Assembly: GCA_005408345.1 (NCBI GenBank)
Contig: SEMN01000312.1
Coordinates: forward strand, 248,001 to 312,000
Source of the DNA: Macquaria australasica
Taxonomy: Eukaryota > Chordata > Actinopteri > Centrarchiformes > Percichthyidae
Direction of reading: 5' to 3'
Length of the DNA: 64,000 nt
Positions 38,068 to 50,400 of the stretch are shown here, piece by piece. The notes below the pieces were generated by a model. It searched no databases. It was not told the DNA's origin and saw only the letters and a program-made list of their open reading frames with translations. The position numbers and the translations under genes are program-made. Numbering within the stretch: the first letter of the stretch is position 1; every line of letters starts with the position of its first letter.

Positions 38068-38193
38068 AACCTGTGCTTTGTCCAAAATGGCTGTTGCAGG
38101 AAGATCCATATACTCTGGCTCAAATAAATAGGGATGGCCATCAAATTCAAATGCCTCATCTACATTGTCGAAATCAGCTAAATATTCAGCCAT
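38068..38193 (-). CDS. Possible first coding exon of an unidentified gene
   Basis: The frame begins ATG and reads MAEYLADFDNVDEAFEFDGH then PYLFEPEYMD, 42 codons, ending at a good donor GTT|GTAAGT. It is acidic and aromatic. The FDGxPYLFEPEY pattern resembles the N-terminus of a family of fish proteins of uncertain function often annotated with a P2X7-intracellular-like domain, but that is recall, not a search. No following exon was identified at lower coordinates. It may be a gene fragment or part of a mobile element. Confidence 0.35.
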
Positions 38194-39109
38194 GACTGGA
38201 AATAAATTCTTGCTAGCAGTTCCTCTACGTAAACTTTTCTTTCCAACTCTGACTCACATTTCTACAGTCGTCTTCCTGCAACAAGTCAACCTCAACCGCG
38301 AGATTTCAGAGTGAGACATTTCCTCGAGCGAGACTTTCTGTTTCTGGTTAAACAAAAAGGCTCTTACTTAACAAAAAGGTCTGTCTCTGTAGGGATCCTT
38401 TCCATAATGTTGTCAGACACTTTGAATAACAGCCTGAGCCTGTCAGTGGTAAAAACAAGCACTTTTAGTGGACAGACTTTTCATGGGTGCAGTTGTCCCA
38501 AAGGATTTCTGACCATTTGCGGCTGCCGGTTGAGCCGATCTACTGGACCAATTCCAAAACGTTTGGTAACTATCAGTCATTAAGACCCCAAAATTTGTAA
38601 AAATAGGGCCAGGTTTAAGAATACTGGTTATATAGTTAACAGTTACCCTATAAAAAAAACACTTTTTTTCTGGAAGTAACAAAGGCAGTTCCAGATTGGA
38701 ATCAGATTCCTTTTAACAAGTCTGTTCAGTGCAACTATCTCTCATGTTTTGAAATCTGATTTACAATGGAAGTGGCAGCCATGTTTCAGTCTGGTCACTG
38801 GATCTCAAACTGTCCTTGGCAGTGGCAAAACACATAAACCAGTTAACCTGCACTTGTGGCTACAGTGTTACAGGAATCAATTCATATAGGTTAAAGCGAG
38901 ACTATAACTTTTGCTCAACAGAACTGTTCCTACAAGTTGTGGGATAATGGCTAATGTTAGAGCATAACAGTACTTTATAAAAATAGAGAAGAGGCACAAA
39001 GTCACGGAACTTAATGTCACACATTCCTTAGGTTTACTATCATTGACTAACTTTAGCAACCATAAGCTACTTGTACTGGTCATACTGGACCAAATAACAC
39101 TGTAGCAGC

Positions 39110-39176
39110 AAAAGTGCCCTGAGATAACTTTGTTATGATATGGCGCTATATAAATAAAACTGAAAAAAAAAAAAAA
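39110..39176 (+). repeat. L2-type LINE 3' tail
   Basis: It reads AAAGTGCCCTGAGATAACTT then GGCGCTATATAAATAAAACT and ends in a 14-base A run. Confidence 0.85.
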
Positions 39177-39842
39177 GCTCTGAGTATACTATTTCTTCTT
39201 TTAAAAGTTAAATAAAGTTACTTTTGACGGCTTTAAGCAACACAGTCACCTTTAAATTATCTATGTAGGGAAACTGTGAAATGAAGATCAGATATGAAAG
39301 ACAAATCAGATTTGCTTGCAGTTTGAACATAGTCCAAGCCCGTTGAACTACTAATCTTCAATAATACAGAATATGGTGTTTTCAACTACCATGGACTACT
39401 TTCCACAGGACATGAAAGCCACAGACATCTAAAATCTGTTGGGCAGCAGATAGAGATTTAGCTGATTTTTTTAGTTTATGTATGAACAGGCCATTTAATG
39501 AAATGACTAAACACTTATTTTGGTTAGAGGTCAGGCTTCTAACTTTGAACAATGAGACTGGACAACCACCAACCAATTTGCTAATGTTCTGGCATTGAGC
39601 ACCAAGATAATGATTTACTGTACGAGGGTCAACAGATGTAGTATTGTATCTTTTTGTATCCCTTTATGGCACAGTGACCAACAGGACAATCTACTAAATA
39701 ATTGGGTGTATTTCAAATTTAGTCAAAGAACTTAAATCTGCAAATGAAAAAGCTTTAAAAAATTCTCTATTATAAAAATTATAAGGCCCATAGAATATTG
39801 CATGGTAAATGGCAATTATTTGGACTTGTGTTTGTGTCCACC

Positions 39843-39990
39843 TGATGAATATAAGTCCAACATTCACTCTCCTTTTAGCTTTGTTTTGGTCTCCACCAAC
39901 TCCTGAGAAGAATATCTGGCTCTGTAGCAGCTAAATGCTCCACTATGTTCACCAGCTTGTTGCTAACTTTGTCTGTCTGCTGTTTAGTGC
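39843..39990 (-). repeat. Dispersed repeat, inverted partner of 36722-36870
   Basis: It contains TTTGGTCTCCACCAACTCCT, GTAGCAGCTAAATGCTCCAC and TTTGTCTGTCTGCTGTTTAG. Confidence 0.75.
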
Positions 39991-40255
39991 TATGCAGGTA
40001 GTGTAAAATGTTAATTTCATCACAGAAGACAATGACGAAAAATATTCGTTGGCAACGTTTTTTTCATGATGAAATGTAAGTATCCACTCAGTATTAGACA
40101 AAAAGCAACAACAAAACATCTTGGACAAACTACAAAAACATGCAGGCACTACACCGACATTTATGAAAAGGTAAGGTAACGCAACATTACCAAGTGCTGT
40201 GGATGTAATGTTAGCATAACTTTCAGTTGGCTACCGTTGGTGTTGCTATTGGTAG

Positions 40256-40732
40256 TAGGGTTGGGCGAGAGGACGGTATAAATGTGTCCACCGGTACAGA
40301 TTTGGCAATACCATTTCCACCGCAGGAGCTATCCTTTAGTGTCTCTGCTATATATTCGGGGCAGGCTATGTAGCAAATCAGGGTTCGATTCACGCGTGAT
40401 CTCGCAAATCCAGCTGCCTCGCAAGGTAACGTGATTTGGGCAGCAGGACTGTTTACCACGTTCTCACGTGACGTGAGAGTGACAGTTGGTGGCGGTAATG
40501 CACCTCTAAGCTGGTTTGCCAACCACAGAAGAAGAGAATGACAAGAAAACATGGAGGAGGAGAGTGAAACTGTAAATACACATCATGACGTATGGTATGA
40601 TTATTTTAGACCATTTCTTGATTGAATTTACATTACAGTTACTGTATCGTTATATATACCGTTACCGTGATATAAAATTACATATACAGTGATAGATTTG
40701 ATAGAAGATTTTTGCCGTATCGCCCACCCCTA
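40256..40732. mobile_element. hAT-type MITE (TAGGGTTGGGCGA ends)
   Basis: The ends are TAGGGTTGGGCGA and, inverted, TAGGGGTGGGCGA. The flanks are ATTGGTAG (40248-40255) and ATTGGAAG (40733-40740), an 8-bp duplication with one change. A stretch reading GGTTCGATTCACGC inside it is not a tRNA. Confidence 0.82.
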
Positions 40733-41820
40733 ATTGGAAGGAATGAGTACCTTCCAGGATTAATGTTGACTGTCAACCATCTAAATCTTTCTGTGTGTTT
40801 GTCCCTATTAGCAACCATTTTCACATTATTTATAATAATTTTACCCGTGGTTCATATTAAAAATATTTTAGCTTTACAGTTATGGGAAATTTGTGGTTGT
40901 ATTTGAAAAAAAAAAGCGACCTGTCTACAGCAGGGTGTAAGCCATGAAGGTCAGATGTACTACACACCCTTCCACCATCCCAATCTCGACACTCTTACTT
41001 TCAGCTTTACTTCATAAGCACTACCTGGATGTATATTGTGTGCTGCGGAATCGCACAACATGATTGTAGTTCTTAGGGGTACTGGTCTGAATTTAACATA
41101 GTTTATACATCAGGACAGTGTGTGAGCCCTTTAACAGCAACAGCAGACATACAACATGAATGCATGAATATTATGATACCGATTTGCCTAGATGGGTGGA
41201 TCTGAGTGTGAGGGAAATCACATCCCTTTTCCCTTAGACTCAGGGGAAAAAACCTGGTATTTCTAAAATGAGGGCACTGCTCCTGTAGGCAGAAGCCCTT
41301 CACTTGCATTAATTTGCTATTTTTTGCATGCGGCCTGAAACATTTGGATGAGCTCTCTAGGGGCTGCCGTCAGCCTCACCATGGCAGTGCTTACCACTTC
41401 AACCTGTAGTGCTTTTCCACCATCAGAGAGCTGTGCGCGTCTGTATGTGATGTGTGACTGCCAGTGTGTTGGTTGTGCAGGGGGCATGGTTCAAAATCAT
41501 CTTCAAACAGTCGCTTACAAGCTATTGTGCAGAACATGCTGCGTCAAATGAGAATGGATCAGAGCTTCAAAAATTAGAAAACAGGAAACTAAGAGTTTTT
41601 AAGGGGAAAATGTGTGCAATCATGTCATTTTACCTGTCACTCAACAGTTCACTCACCAGGACATTGTGTTGGTGAATGTGTGTGTGTGACAGAGAGAGAG
41701 AGAAACACAGATAGAGCACTTATACATTAGATACAGCAGAGGAATCCAGTTCTTCAGGCTACAAATCTGTGAGCATGTCAGATTTTAAATATCTTCTCAA
41801 CAATGTCATTATGTAAATTC

Positions 41821-41915
41821 TAGGGCTGGGATAATATGCTTATCTCCCGATTCGATACTATCACAATACTTGGGTGCTGATTTGATATGTATTGCCATTC
41901 GATATTACAATTTTT
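41821..41915. repeat. Probable hAT MITE fragment (TAGGGCTGGGATA end)
   Basis: It reads TAGGGCTGGGATAATATG, then CGATTCGATACTATCAC and GCCATTCGATATTAC. A (TA)n run lies about 90 bp further on. Confidence 0.4.
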
Positions 41916-42005
41916 GATTGAACACTGGACCATGGGAAAAAGTTCTAGAGACTGTACATCATGAGTCATATTTCCAAAAACAATGCACATCACGTTTTAT
42001 TTCAG

Positions 42006-42008
<3 letters not shown>

Positions 42009-42056
<48 letters not shown>
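42009..42056. repeat. (TA)n microsatellite
   Basis: An uninterrupted run of about 24 TA units. A shorter one lies at about 43717-43732. Confidence 0.97.
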
Positions 42057-42058
<2 letters not shown>

Positions 42059-43290
42059 TATATTTTGTCATATTTTAGTAAGAAGCCTCACTGTTTTTGG
42101 ATCTGCTCCCATTTTAATATGCTGCTGCAGCTAATGCACATTTGCTCTGTGTTTACCACGAGACATTCTGCATCATGTACATTTTCACGCCATTATTTCC
42201 GTGAGAACAGCAACAAAGTCTTCACATACTGACCGATCTGCTGCTCAGAGTTTCTCTTTTGAACAGAAACACCGTTCTCACTAATTATTTCCAAAAAGTT
42301 CCGCTTCTCCTTTCTCTCTGTTCTAAGCCACTCTCAGTGAAACTCAACACTTGATGCAGATGTTTCACATTAAAAGCCTTCCAGGGCAAACTCTGAGCAA
42401 CACACAGAGGGGAGAATGGCATGACTGTGTGGAATTCATGTTGTGGAAATTTGGAATTTCTCATGACAGCTATTATAATTGCAGTTGTAGTTTTGCAGTA
42501 ATATTAGTTACTGTGAAAGTTTGTGAAAATATATAGTTACAGGTATTAGATCATGTTAAGGATATGTCAACTGCTGAATCACGTCTTCTAATTGACTTGC
42601 ATTTTTATTCAGCAACTTGTTCCATCAATCATGATAAAAGCATACAAGCTGTGAGTGAGTTCTTTCTATGAATGCTGTTTATGTGGCTACAGATGTATGG
42701 ACTAACAAACATGTGACTATCTAAATGCTAAATATGAAATTAAACATCATTAAAATTTCTGCAGCCTGTTGCACTAGCTGAATGCAAGTTTGAGTGTAAA
42801 GTCAACACTAATTGCTAAGTTATAACTAGTTTGTTTCACACAAAACCCACCACATTTTTTCAGCTGCACCATCTCTACTTAAGCTAAAACTCAACTAAGT
42901 TGCATCAAAACATTGTTGCAGAGAGGAACATTTCATCCAGTGCATGATCGGGTAATATGGGAGAGAAAGACATTACTAACTAGTGATGGAAAGCAAGCGA
43001 ACATAGTGTATTTATGCTAATCCAGCAGGGGACCTTAGCTGCGTGTCATACCCCTCTCTCCACACATTTCCTGTCTATCTATACACTGTCAACTATAAAA
43101 TAAACTGCCCCCCAAAACAAACAAACTTGTGAGCACAGAACCACACACGTGTGTGGTGTGGGGGTGGTGATCGATGTGGCTCAATTTCGGTTGGAAATAT
43201 TGGACAATTAAGTGGAGCATGTTGTTTAGGTTCTAAACTGTGTATGGTCCTATGGATTGGGAAATAATGTTTGATGTTTTTCAATTGCAC

Positions 43291-43400
43291 AATTCAATTC
43301 AGTTCAGTTCAATTAAGCTTTATTGGCACGGCAGTTCAGGAATCGATATTGCCAAAGCGGTACAGAAATACAATATAATAAAGGCATTAAATAACATAAA
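43291..43400 (-). repeat. LINE 3' end fragment, antisense (AAGCTTTATTGGC type)
   Basis: A (TTCAG)n-like run, then AATTAAGCTTTATTGGCACG and GATATTGCCAAAGCGGTACA, a common fish LINE end read in reverse. Confidence 0.65.
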
Positions 43401-43854
43401 TAATAAACATCAGCTATCCTACTGAAGTTGGACTGTGAAGTGGTGACCACTGTCCGATTTTTTGTTGTGTACTATGAAAAATAGCTTTTCAACTAACTAC
43501 AGCGTATTTAGTGAATTTTAAAGTGCCAATAGGCCTTTTCATGGTTCAGCGTTTTGATGTCACCCTACTGTGACAAGTCAACATGTCCGCTGTGTACCTG
43601 TCAAATGCAGCAAGCAAATGACGAAAAGAAACTAAGAAAGAAACAAAACAATAATTTCTCGTATTTCCCCAAAAAACACCTCATGAATCACACACACTCA
43701 ACACTTTTTAGTACAATATATATATATATATATAGCTTATAGCTTTTCATATTACAGATGTGCAAGTTCTTATATTTTTATTCAGTGTTATGTTGCATGC
43801 TTTGGCAACGTGTTAATATTAAAAAGAAATGCCCTACTTACCACTATTTTGCTA

Positions 43855-43983
43855 ATGCTCCATCCCCTCTCCACCAAACATCCGGTTCCTCAGTGTCATA
43901 TGACCAAGGCGCTGCTGTCATTTATGATACTCAGCACCAGATAGCAGAGCACATCGACCAACGTTTCATTTCTTTATCCGAAG
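43855..43983 (+). promoter_or_regulatory. Likely 5' UTR / proximal promoter of the V-ATPase B gene
   Basis: Unique sequence just before the ATG. It contains the 10-base palindrome GTCATATGAC at 43895-43904, which differs from the CLEAR consensus GTCACGTGAC (TFEB target motif on lysosomal genes) at the two central bases. No TATA box is seen. Confidence 0.35.
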
Positions 43984-44092
43984 ATGGCAACATTGGTGGC
44001 AAACAGGGCGATGGACATCAACGGCCTGGCAGCAGCTGCGAGGACACACACCCAGGCTGTGACCAGAAATTACATCTCTCAACCCAGGCTAA
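43984..44092 (+). CDS. V-ATPase subunit B, first coding exon (gene continues off the right edge)
   Basis: Subunit B is the non-catalytic nucleotide-binding subunit of the V1 sector of the vacuolar proton pump. The exon reads MATLVANRAMDINGLAAAAR and then THTQAVTRNYISQPRL, 36 codons plus one base, ending at A|GTATGT. The TQAVTRNYISQPRL part matches the start of the conserved region of animal ATP6V1B1/B2, and the split codon A|CN would give the expected Thr. The ATG context is strong (A at -3, G at +4). I found no exon 2 (expected to encode YKTVSGVNGPLV) between 44093 and 64000, so intron 1 would exceed 19.9 kb. This is either a long TE-filled intron or an orphan first exon. Whether it is atp6v1b2, atp6v1ba or atp6v1bb cannot be told from 36 residues. 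Confidence 0.85.
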
Positions 44093-45793
44093 GTATGTAA
44101 CGTTAGCAGGCTGCTGGAGGTAGCTGCAGCTGCAGCTAGTGGCTAACAAGGTTGTTGTGCTGCATTCAATGACAAGCGAACGGTGAGGAAGGCGATTTTG
44201 TTGTCAGAATATATAGTTAATCCAGGCTTCTAGTAGTAAAATATACCGAGAAAATACCATTCTTGTTACGTGTCAGTTGGATCCAGGACAGTAATGCTTT
44301 TGTAGTATTTCGATCCTGGATCAGGGGACTTGGACTGGGATGACCGAATTTAAATTTTAGGAATACTTAATTTCCAGAAATACTTCAATTCCTGTTGGGA
44401 CTATTGGTTCGTAAAGTTATGCAAAATATGTACTAAGAGTCACAATGTTCAAGAAGAAAGTACAAATCTTCAGCTACGGCTTTTGAGAAAATAGTATGTG
44501 TTCCCAGTGACCAGGAACGCAGCATACGGTGGCAGTAATGTTAGCTTACCTTACCTAACAAGCTATGAAGCTACAAATTGTAAATCACGAGCTGTTTTGC
44601 ACAGACAATTGGATGTGGCCTAAGGTTACAATTGAGTAGTTTAACCACCATTACCCATTTCTTTACATGCTGTATTTATGTATTCATCTCAAATAGCAAA
44701 CCAGCTAAGCTAGCATGCTAGCTGTAGCTAATAGTGGCTAGTCCGGCGCAGAGTCGTCGATGACCATTTTAGCTACAAGTAACTGTTTTACTAAGCATAG
44801 TATACATGTATGTCGTAGGTTAATTTCATATATATGGACAAATACACCGTTGTTACTGTTGTGATGACAGCTCAGCGTTATTACAGTTGGACACAGCTGA
44901 ATGTCACTAGCACAGTGGATTAGCGAACACTGCAAACAGTCAGCTGACTCGGGCGGAAGCCACACGAGTGAATGAGGCACCATGTAACTGTGTTTTTGTT
45001 TTAATGCGTTGAGTTAACATTTGAACATCTAACGTATGCTCTACTGTCTTTAGAGCGCCCTTACTGCCGTAAAGTTGTAACAAATGTTTGCAGCTTCACC
45101 ATGTTGAAGCCCAGACTGGTGACAGATGGGATGATCTCTCATGTGACATGATCACATGGTGTTGATGAGACCAGAGAACCTGCAGTTTCTGGCCTGATGG
45201 AAAGAGAGATGCATTTTCTTTTTGTGAGTTATAGGTACAGTTGTTGACAAAGTTTAGTTAAACTTACTGATAGAATATGAAATCATATTGGTTTACTGAC
45301 ACATTGACCCACAGTTGTTTGCCAGATGTATTATGTTATTCTCTACAGAAGTAGGTCTCATGCTGTTAAATTGGAGTGCTACTTCAAATGTTTATCGATG
45401 CTGATAAGAACAGCGTTATTAAGATGCATGTTATTTTCTGCCTTTAAAAGTTGTCACGTTTCATAATGAATAGTGGCACAGTTTTTTCTGTCTTTATATG
45501 GTCATTTTAAATCAAAAAGACATGATGCAGTATTAATTTTACTGAAGTGTCCATGGTGAAATTATTTAATTGTATTTATAATTTATAGTTTGGCTGTGGT
45601 GTTGAGTGTTAGTTCCGTTTTGAATTGAAATTTTCTATTTTTAAGATGGTAATGCAATTCTGTTAACATTTGTGATCAAATTATTTTTCAGGTATTATAT
45701 ATATTTATTTATTAGATCATGGGAGACAAAGATGGAATAGAAGGTGATAAGTCCAGCCGACGTATTTGCTGTTATTGCCTTTACTGTATTGTA

Positions 45794-46100
45794 GGGATGC
45801 AACTAACGATTATTTTCATCATCAGTAAATCTGTCGATTATTATCTCGATTATTCGATTCATCTATTGGTCCATCAAATGTCAGAAAACATCACAATTTC
45901 ACAAAGCCCAAGTTGATGTCTTCAGATGTCCTGTTTTGTCAGACCAGCAATCCAAAGATATTTTATTTACCATAATAGAAAATGAAGAAAGTCGGCAAAT
46001 ATTCACATTTGAGGAGCTGAAACCAGTGGATTTTGGTATTTTGCTTTTAAAAATTAAATTGTTACTGGTTAATTTTCTGGCAATCAACTAATCTTTTCAA
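45794..46100 (+). repeat. Dispersed repeat with ATTGATTAA-type ends, copy 5
   Basis: It begins TAGGGATGCAACTAACGATT and continues CTGTCGATTATTATCTCGAT, CAATCCAAAGATATTT and TTTGAGGAGCTGAAACCAG. It is the least degraded copy here. Confidence 0.8.
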
Positions 46101-46726
46101 CAGTTTTTCTGTTAATTGTATTAAGAAAATGCGATAAATTGTGTTCTCAGGAAATTAAATTGGGTAAAAAAAAAAACACCCTGCAAAAGTTTTGTTTGCC
46201 AGATTGCTTCGGAAATCTACTGCCACATGAATTATTGATTTTGTGACTACTCTTGGTCAGAATGCAGCTTAAAACAGACTGTTGACTCTTTATGTGACGG
46301 CTCTATTTTCTGTATGTCATCTCATCAACTTTGAATATTTAACTTAAATCAATTTGAACTGAAAGTCCTTATGTATCCAGAGTTAACCTGAAACTATATG
46401 CAGAGGGTGAACCTGTCTCAAAGAGCTAGCCTTAAAATAATATAATTTTTATAGGGGGGAAACACTGCTTTCACACTGTTTTAACTGAATGGTAATTTAA
46501 CTTAACAGTCGTCAATCCCTAGGAGAACTTGCATGATTTCTCTTAAAACAAAACAGGAATTAGATGAAAGTTCAAGTCTGTTTTGATTAGTTTAGTGAAT
46601 CACATGGGTTTTGATGATGTCAAAGTTTTAGATGAGTGTCCTGCTTTGGTAATGGTTAAACAGTATTCTGTAAAGAAAAGGTGCAAATAATTGTTTGTGA
46701 CCCCTGTGATTAGTTGTGTTCATGTG

Positions 46727-47552
46727 TAGGGGTGTGAATCTCTAGGCATTTGACGATTCGATTCGATTACGATTCAGTGTGCTTTGATGCGATTATAAAA
46801 CTATTATCGATGCAATCTTGATCACTGTCTGAAATTAAACTTTTGACTCACCTATTTCCTTCTGTTAACTGTTTTGTATTGGTTAGCAGGGACCCCACAC
46901 TTTATTTTTGAGGGTTAACAGGTTAATTTGAAATTCATTTCTAGGAAGTTAATGTTTATATTCCAAGATGTACTGATCAATAATTCCAGGATCCAGTGTT
47001 AATAATTTAGTATTTTATGCAGTATTAATGTTTGTGGATGCATTGTATGGCTTCCACCACCAGGTTGTGCCTTTTGAGTAGTAGTAGAAGAAGAACAACT
47101 TCCTCCATTGTTGTATGTTGCGGCAGTTATCACAAAGCTAGCAGAGAAAATATGCTGGCAGACTCTGACTGCAATACATGACTATTTTGGTACAAACACT
47201 TACCCACCAGTGTGGTGGATAGCCATCCGAGCTTTACTCGCCAAACGGAATGGCCAGTCGGATTGTATCCATCTTCGGTTGCTCATGCTCAGCCATCCTC
47301 ACCAGCCCAAGTAGCCTAGATTAAAACATAAACACGGAGCACATGTTTATGTCCATTACGTTTCACCATCCAATTGGTTCAACCACAAGGAACATACTAT
47401 GTACAGGCCCGCCTTACAAAATTGTTACAGCCAATTATAATGCCGAGAATTCAGATTTAAATTTCCGATTATTGAGTTTTCTGCATCGAGACATAATTGT
47501 TCAAAAGAGAATCGTGATGCATCTAAGAATCGATTTTTTTTCCACACCTCTA
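46727..47552. mobile_element. hAT-type MITE with exact 8-bp target duplication
   Basis: The left end TAGGGGTGTGAATC and the inverted right end TAGAGGTGTGGAAA are flanked by TTCATGTG at 46719-46726 and again at 47553-47560. The interior near the ends is rich in ATTCGATT/AATCGATT. It is 826 bp long. The short frame 47108-47314 inside it is not a recognisable protein. Confidence 0.85.
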
Positions 47553-49189
47553 TTCATGTGGTGGCCTTATTTGTAATTTTTTGGCCATGCTGATTACATT
47601 ATTTGAATCAAGTTTCACAGATGTTGGTGGTGTTTGGCATTTTGCTCTGTGTGTCTGATGTTGAGTCGGTACTGTGACTCTGATTATTCTGTTGGACGCA
47701 GCCGTGAAGCCAGGAAGGTGATGGTTTTTCTTTTGTGCAAGTGTCAGAGAAGCAAGCATGACTAAAAGCCTCTTAGCGAACTAGAAGGAAATGACTTGAT
47801 GGAGCTTGGGCCATCTGAGAGCTAAGCATAGAGGATGCAACATGTGATAAAACCCTTGTCCTAAAAACATCTAACCACCCTACTTCTGAAATTCTCTAAT
47901 TTGGTTGTAGCAGAATGGCTTGCCTTTTTTCTCTCAAACACAGGTCCATTCTGATGGTGAGGCAGCAATTCAGAGCCAAATGATAATCTCAAGTAACTGT
48001 TCAACCTTTAATGTGCTACTCAAATACTGCGGGTGCTGCATTTACAGTATGTGTTGCATGTTTTAAGACCAGCAGGGTGGCTAGAGTAGATTTTGTTTGC
48101 TTTAATGTCCTTAATACTGCTTTTATATGGGAGAGGCATTTACAGAGGCCTGAGTCTGCAGGTGTAGTTTATGGACTTTAGTGCAAAACCGTAGAATGTA
48201 CACAGAAATACATTATTACACCCTTTACATGAGTGCCAGTGCTAATGCAAATACCTTTTCACCACAGCTAGAGTGTCCAGCCCATGTTCAGTCCTGCTCA
48301 GCAGGTGGGTTGAGAAGCCAGGTCAGATGACATGACGCACGTTGACCCTGTGAGATGGACCGCCAACCACTATGGTCTGCAGAGACTACGGAGTAGTTTT
48401 CAGTGCTTTTATACTCGTTGACAGTGCATCAGTGAAATATGGAACATTATTCAGGAATGGAGTAACTTCTATCTTAGGGGTTATCTTTAGCAACTAGCGA
48501 GAGACGATTGGCTAGCAAGCTAATGTAAGAGTGTTAGCGTTAGCTAGCTTACCTTTCAGGAAGCAAGAGGAGCTAACCTAACCAAGAAACCAACATAGCT
48601 GACCAGCGCGCTTATTTAAGATATCAACAAAAGTATAATGGTGGGTGATATCAGAAAACATACATTAAACATCAGGTCCAGCTCCTCCGCTGAGTAGGGA
48701 AGAAGCTCTTTCTCCAACGATGTCACAGGGAACGAAGAGGCTGGAGTTATTTTTTGTTGTTGTTTTCTCGTTTGGGTGCCAAGGCAGGCAGTTGGCATCC
48801 ACGATGTTGCATTACTGCCACCTTCTGGTGACCCCTGGCTCTACGGTGTATTATGCTACAAGTACACAAATCACTTTTGCTCCACATTTACTGAGATATA
48901 TGGTGCAAAAGTGAGAGCGCAAATTTTGTTCATGACTTCACATTTTTTATATGGGTGTGTGAATGTGTTTTGCACCATATTCAACTTCTGAACTGTTTTG
49001 CTGAGCAGAGTGAGGCTGTCCTGTTCCTGTTTTAGTTGTAACTTCCGCTTTCGTAGGGAATGTTAATCACATTTTGTGCCAAACCATATCCAGAGGCAAA
49101 TAAATTAAATATATGGGCTTATACAACCATTTTTAAAGATACCATGAATTCCCAAATAAAAGCCAGTATTCCCATAATAACTCAGTGTG

Positions 49190-49671
49190 AACCATAGTCT
49201 GTATATAAAGATGGACGACACGTCTCCACTTCCTCCTACTGTACAAAAATGAAGTCAAAATATCCCGGAAACGGGAGCTGCCATCTTGCGCTGGTGACGT
49301 CATATGGAGCTGTCATTGGAGTCTGTGCAGTAGTGATCCGTGGTGGAGCCGCAGTATCGAGGTCCCGCCTATACACCCACCTGAACCAATCATGAGCACA
49401 CTCACAGTTGTCAATCATGACGTGACACCCCCTTTTTATAGCATCAAATAACTAATTCAAACCAAACTGATCAGAAAAATGAACGGAATCAGAGTGATGA
49501 GAACTACCTAAAATGACAGAAACCATCTTTGGGAACATTTTATTTGACGTGTAATTTGATTTGAGTTTGGCCCATGCCCCATCTGCTAACATGGAGGAGG
49601 CGGGGCTTATGACCTATACAGCCACCAAGGGGCGGTCCAGATGTTTTGGCTTCACTTTACAGTCTATGGTT
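49190..49671. mobile_element. MITE with AACCATAG(A/T)CTGTA inverted ends
   Basis: The left end AACCATAGTCTGTA and the inverted right end AACCATAGACTGTA match at 13 of 14 bases. The interior includes GACGTCATATGGAGC and GAGGAGGCGGGGC segments. It belongs to a family common in fish genomes; no clear target duplication. Confidence 0.75.
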
Positions 49672-49810
49672 CCTACTATGGATCACGCTCCAAAGAATGC
49701 TAGATCCTACATTCCTATGATGCAACTTGATAATGTCTTTCATTAGACTCTTCCATATTTTCCACGTCTGGTTCGTAATTGTTCTGTCATAATTTTGTAG
49801 TTTGTCTTAC

Positions 49811-50400
49811 GCCGGGTTCAGACTACACAATATTTTGTCTGTTAAGATGGTCACTGATGGTCACCAAGAGACATGACAGACTACACGTTGGTCCCCGACC
49901 AATCATATCTTGGCGTCTTTCGTGATGTGTGAGGTGTCATCGGGAAGGAGGTGCTAGGGGCGGACTTCTAGGAACAAGAATGTAAACAAACAATGCCATC
50001 TGAAGCTGGCTGTCTTATTTTTGGAAATGCCTACAGAACAGAACAGAAAAATCGACTGTTACCTTTGCTCTCATTCATAGTTCCACCTAGTAGCACCAAC
50101 AACATCATTCCTCTTTCGCTTCGCCATATTTACAGTTTTACAGCAGAAGAGTGCTCTGTGCTGCTATTGGTCAACCTCACAGAATACATCATGGAATTTG
50201 TCGTGGAAAGCAAAAATTCAGTCATGCTAGACTTTTTGTCGGGGCGTTGTAAGGCATCCCAGATGTTGTCCACTATGATACACTACACAGGATAAAATGA
50301 TCAATTGTCACGCCAATGCCCATTTTTGTTCCTGATGCCCTACGTCTGTCAATTCGGGTTATTATCGGACTGATATCGTGTAGTCTAAACTGGCATTAGC
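49811..50400. mobile_element. MITE with GCCGGGTTCAGACTACAC inverted ends
   Basis: The left end GCCGGGTTCAGACTACAC faces the inverted right end GCCAGTTTAGACTACAC. The superfamily is unclear because the target duplication cannot be settled. A 100-codon frame inside (49993-50295) has no recognisable motif. Confidence 0.7.

Noticed and set aside
40380..40400. GGTTCGATTCACGC resembling a tRNA B box
   Set aside because: No A box, acceptor stem or cloverleaf; it lies inside a MITE.
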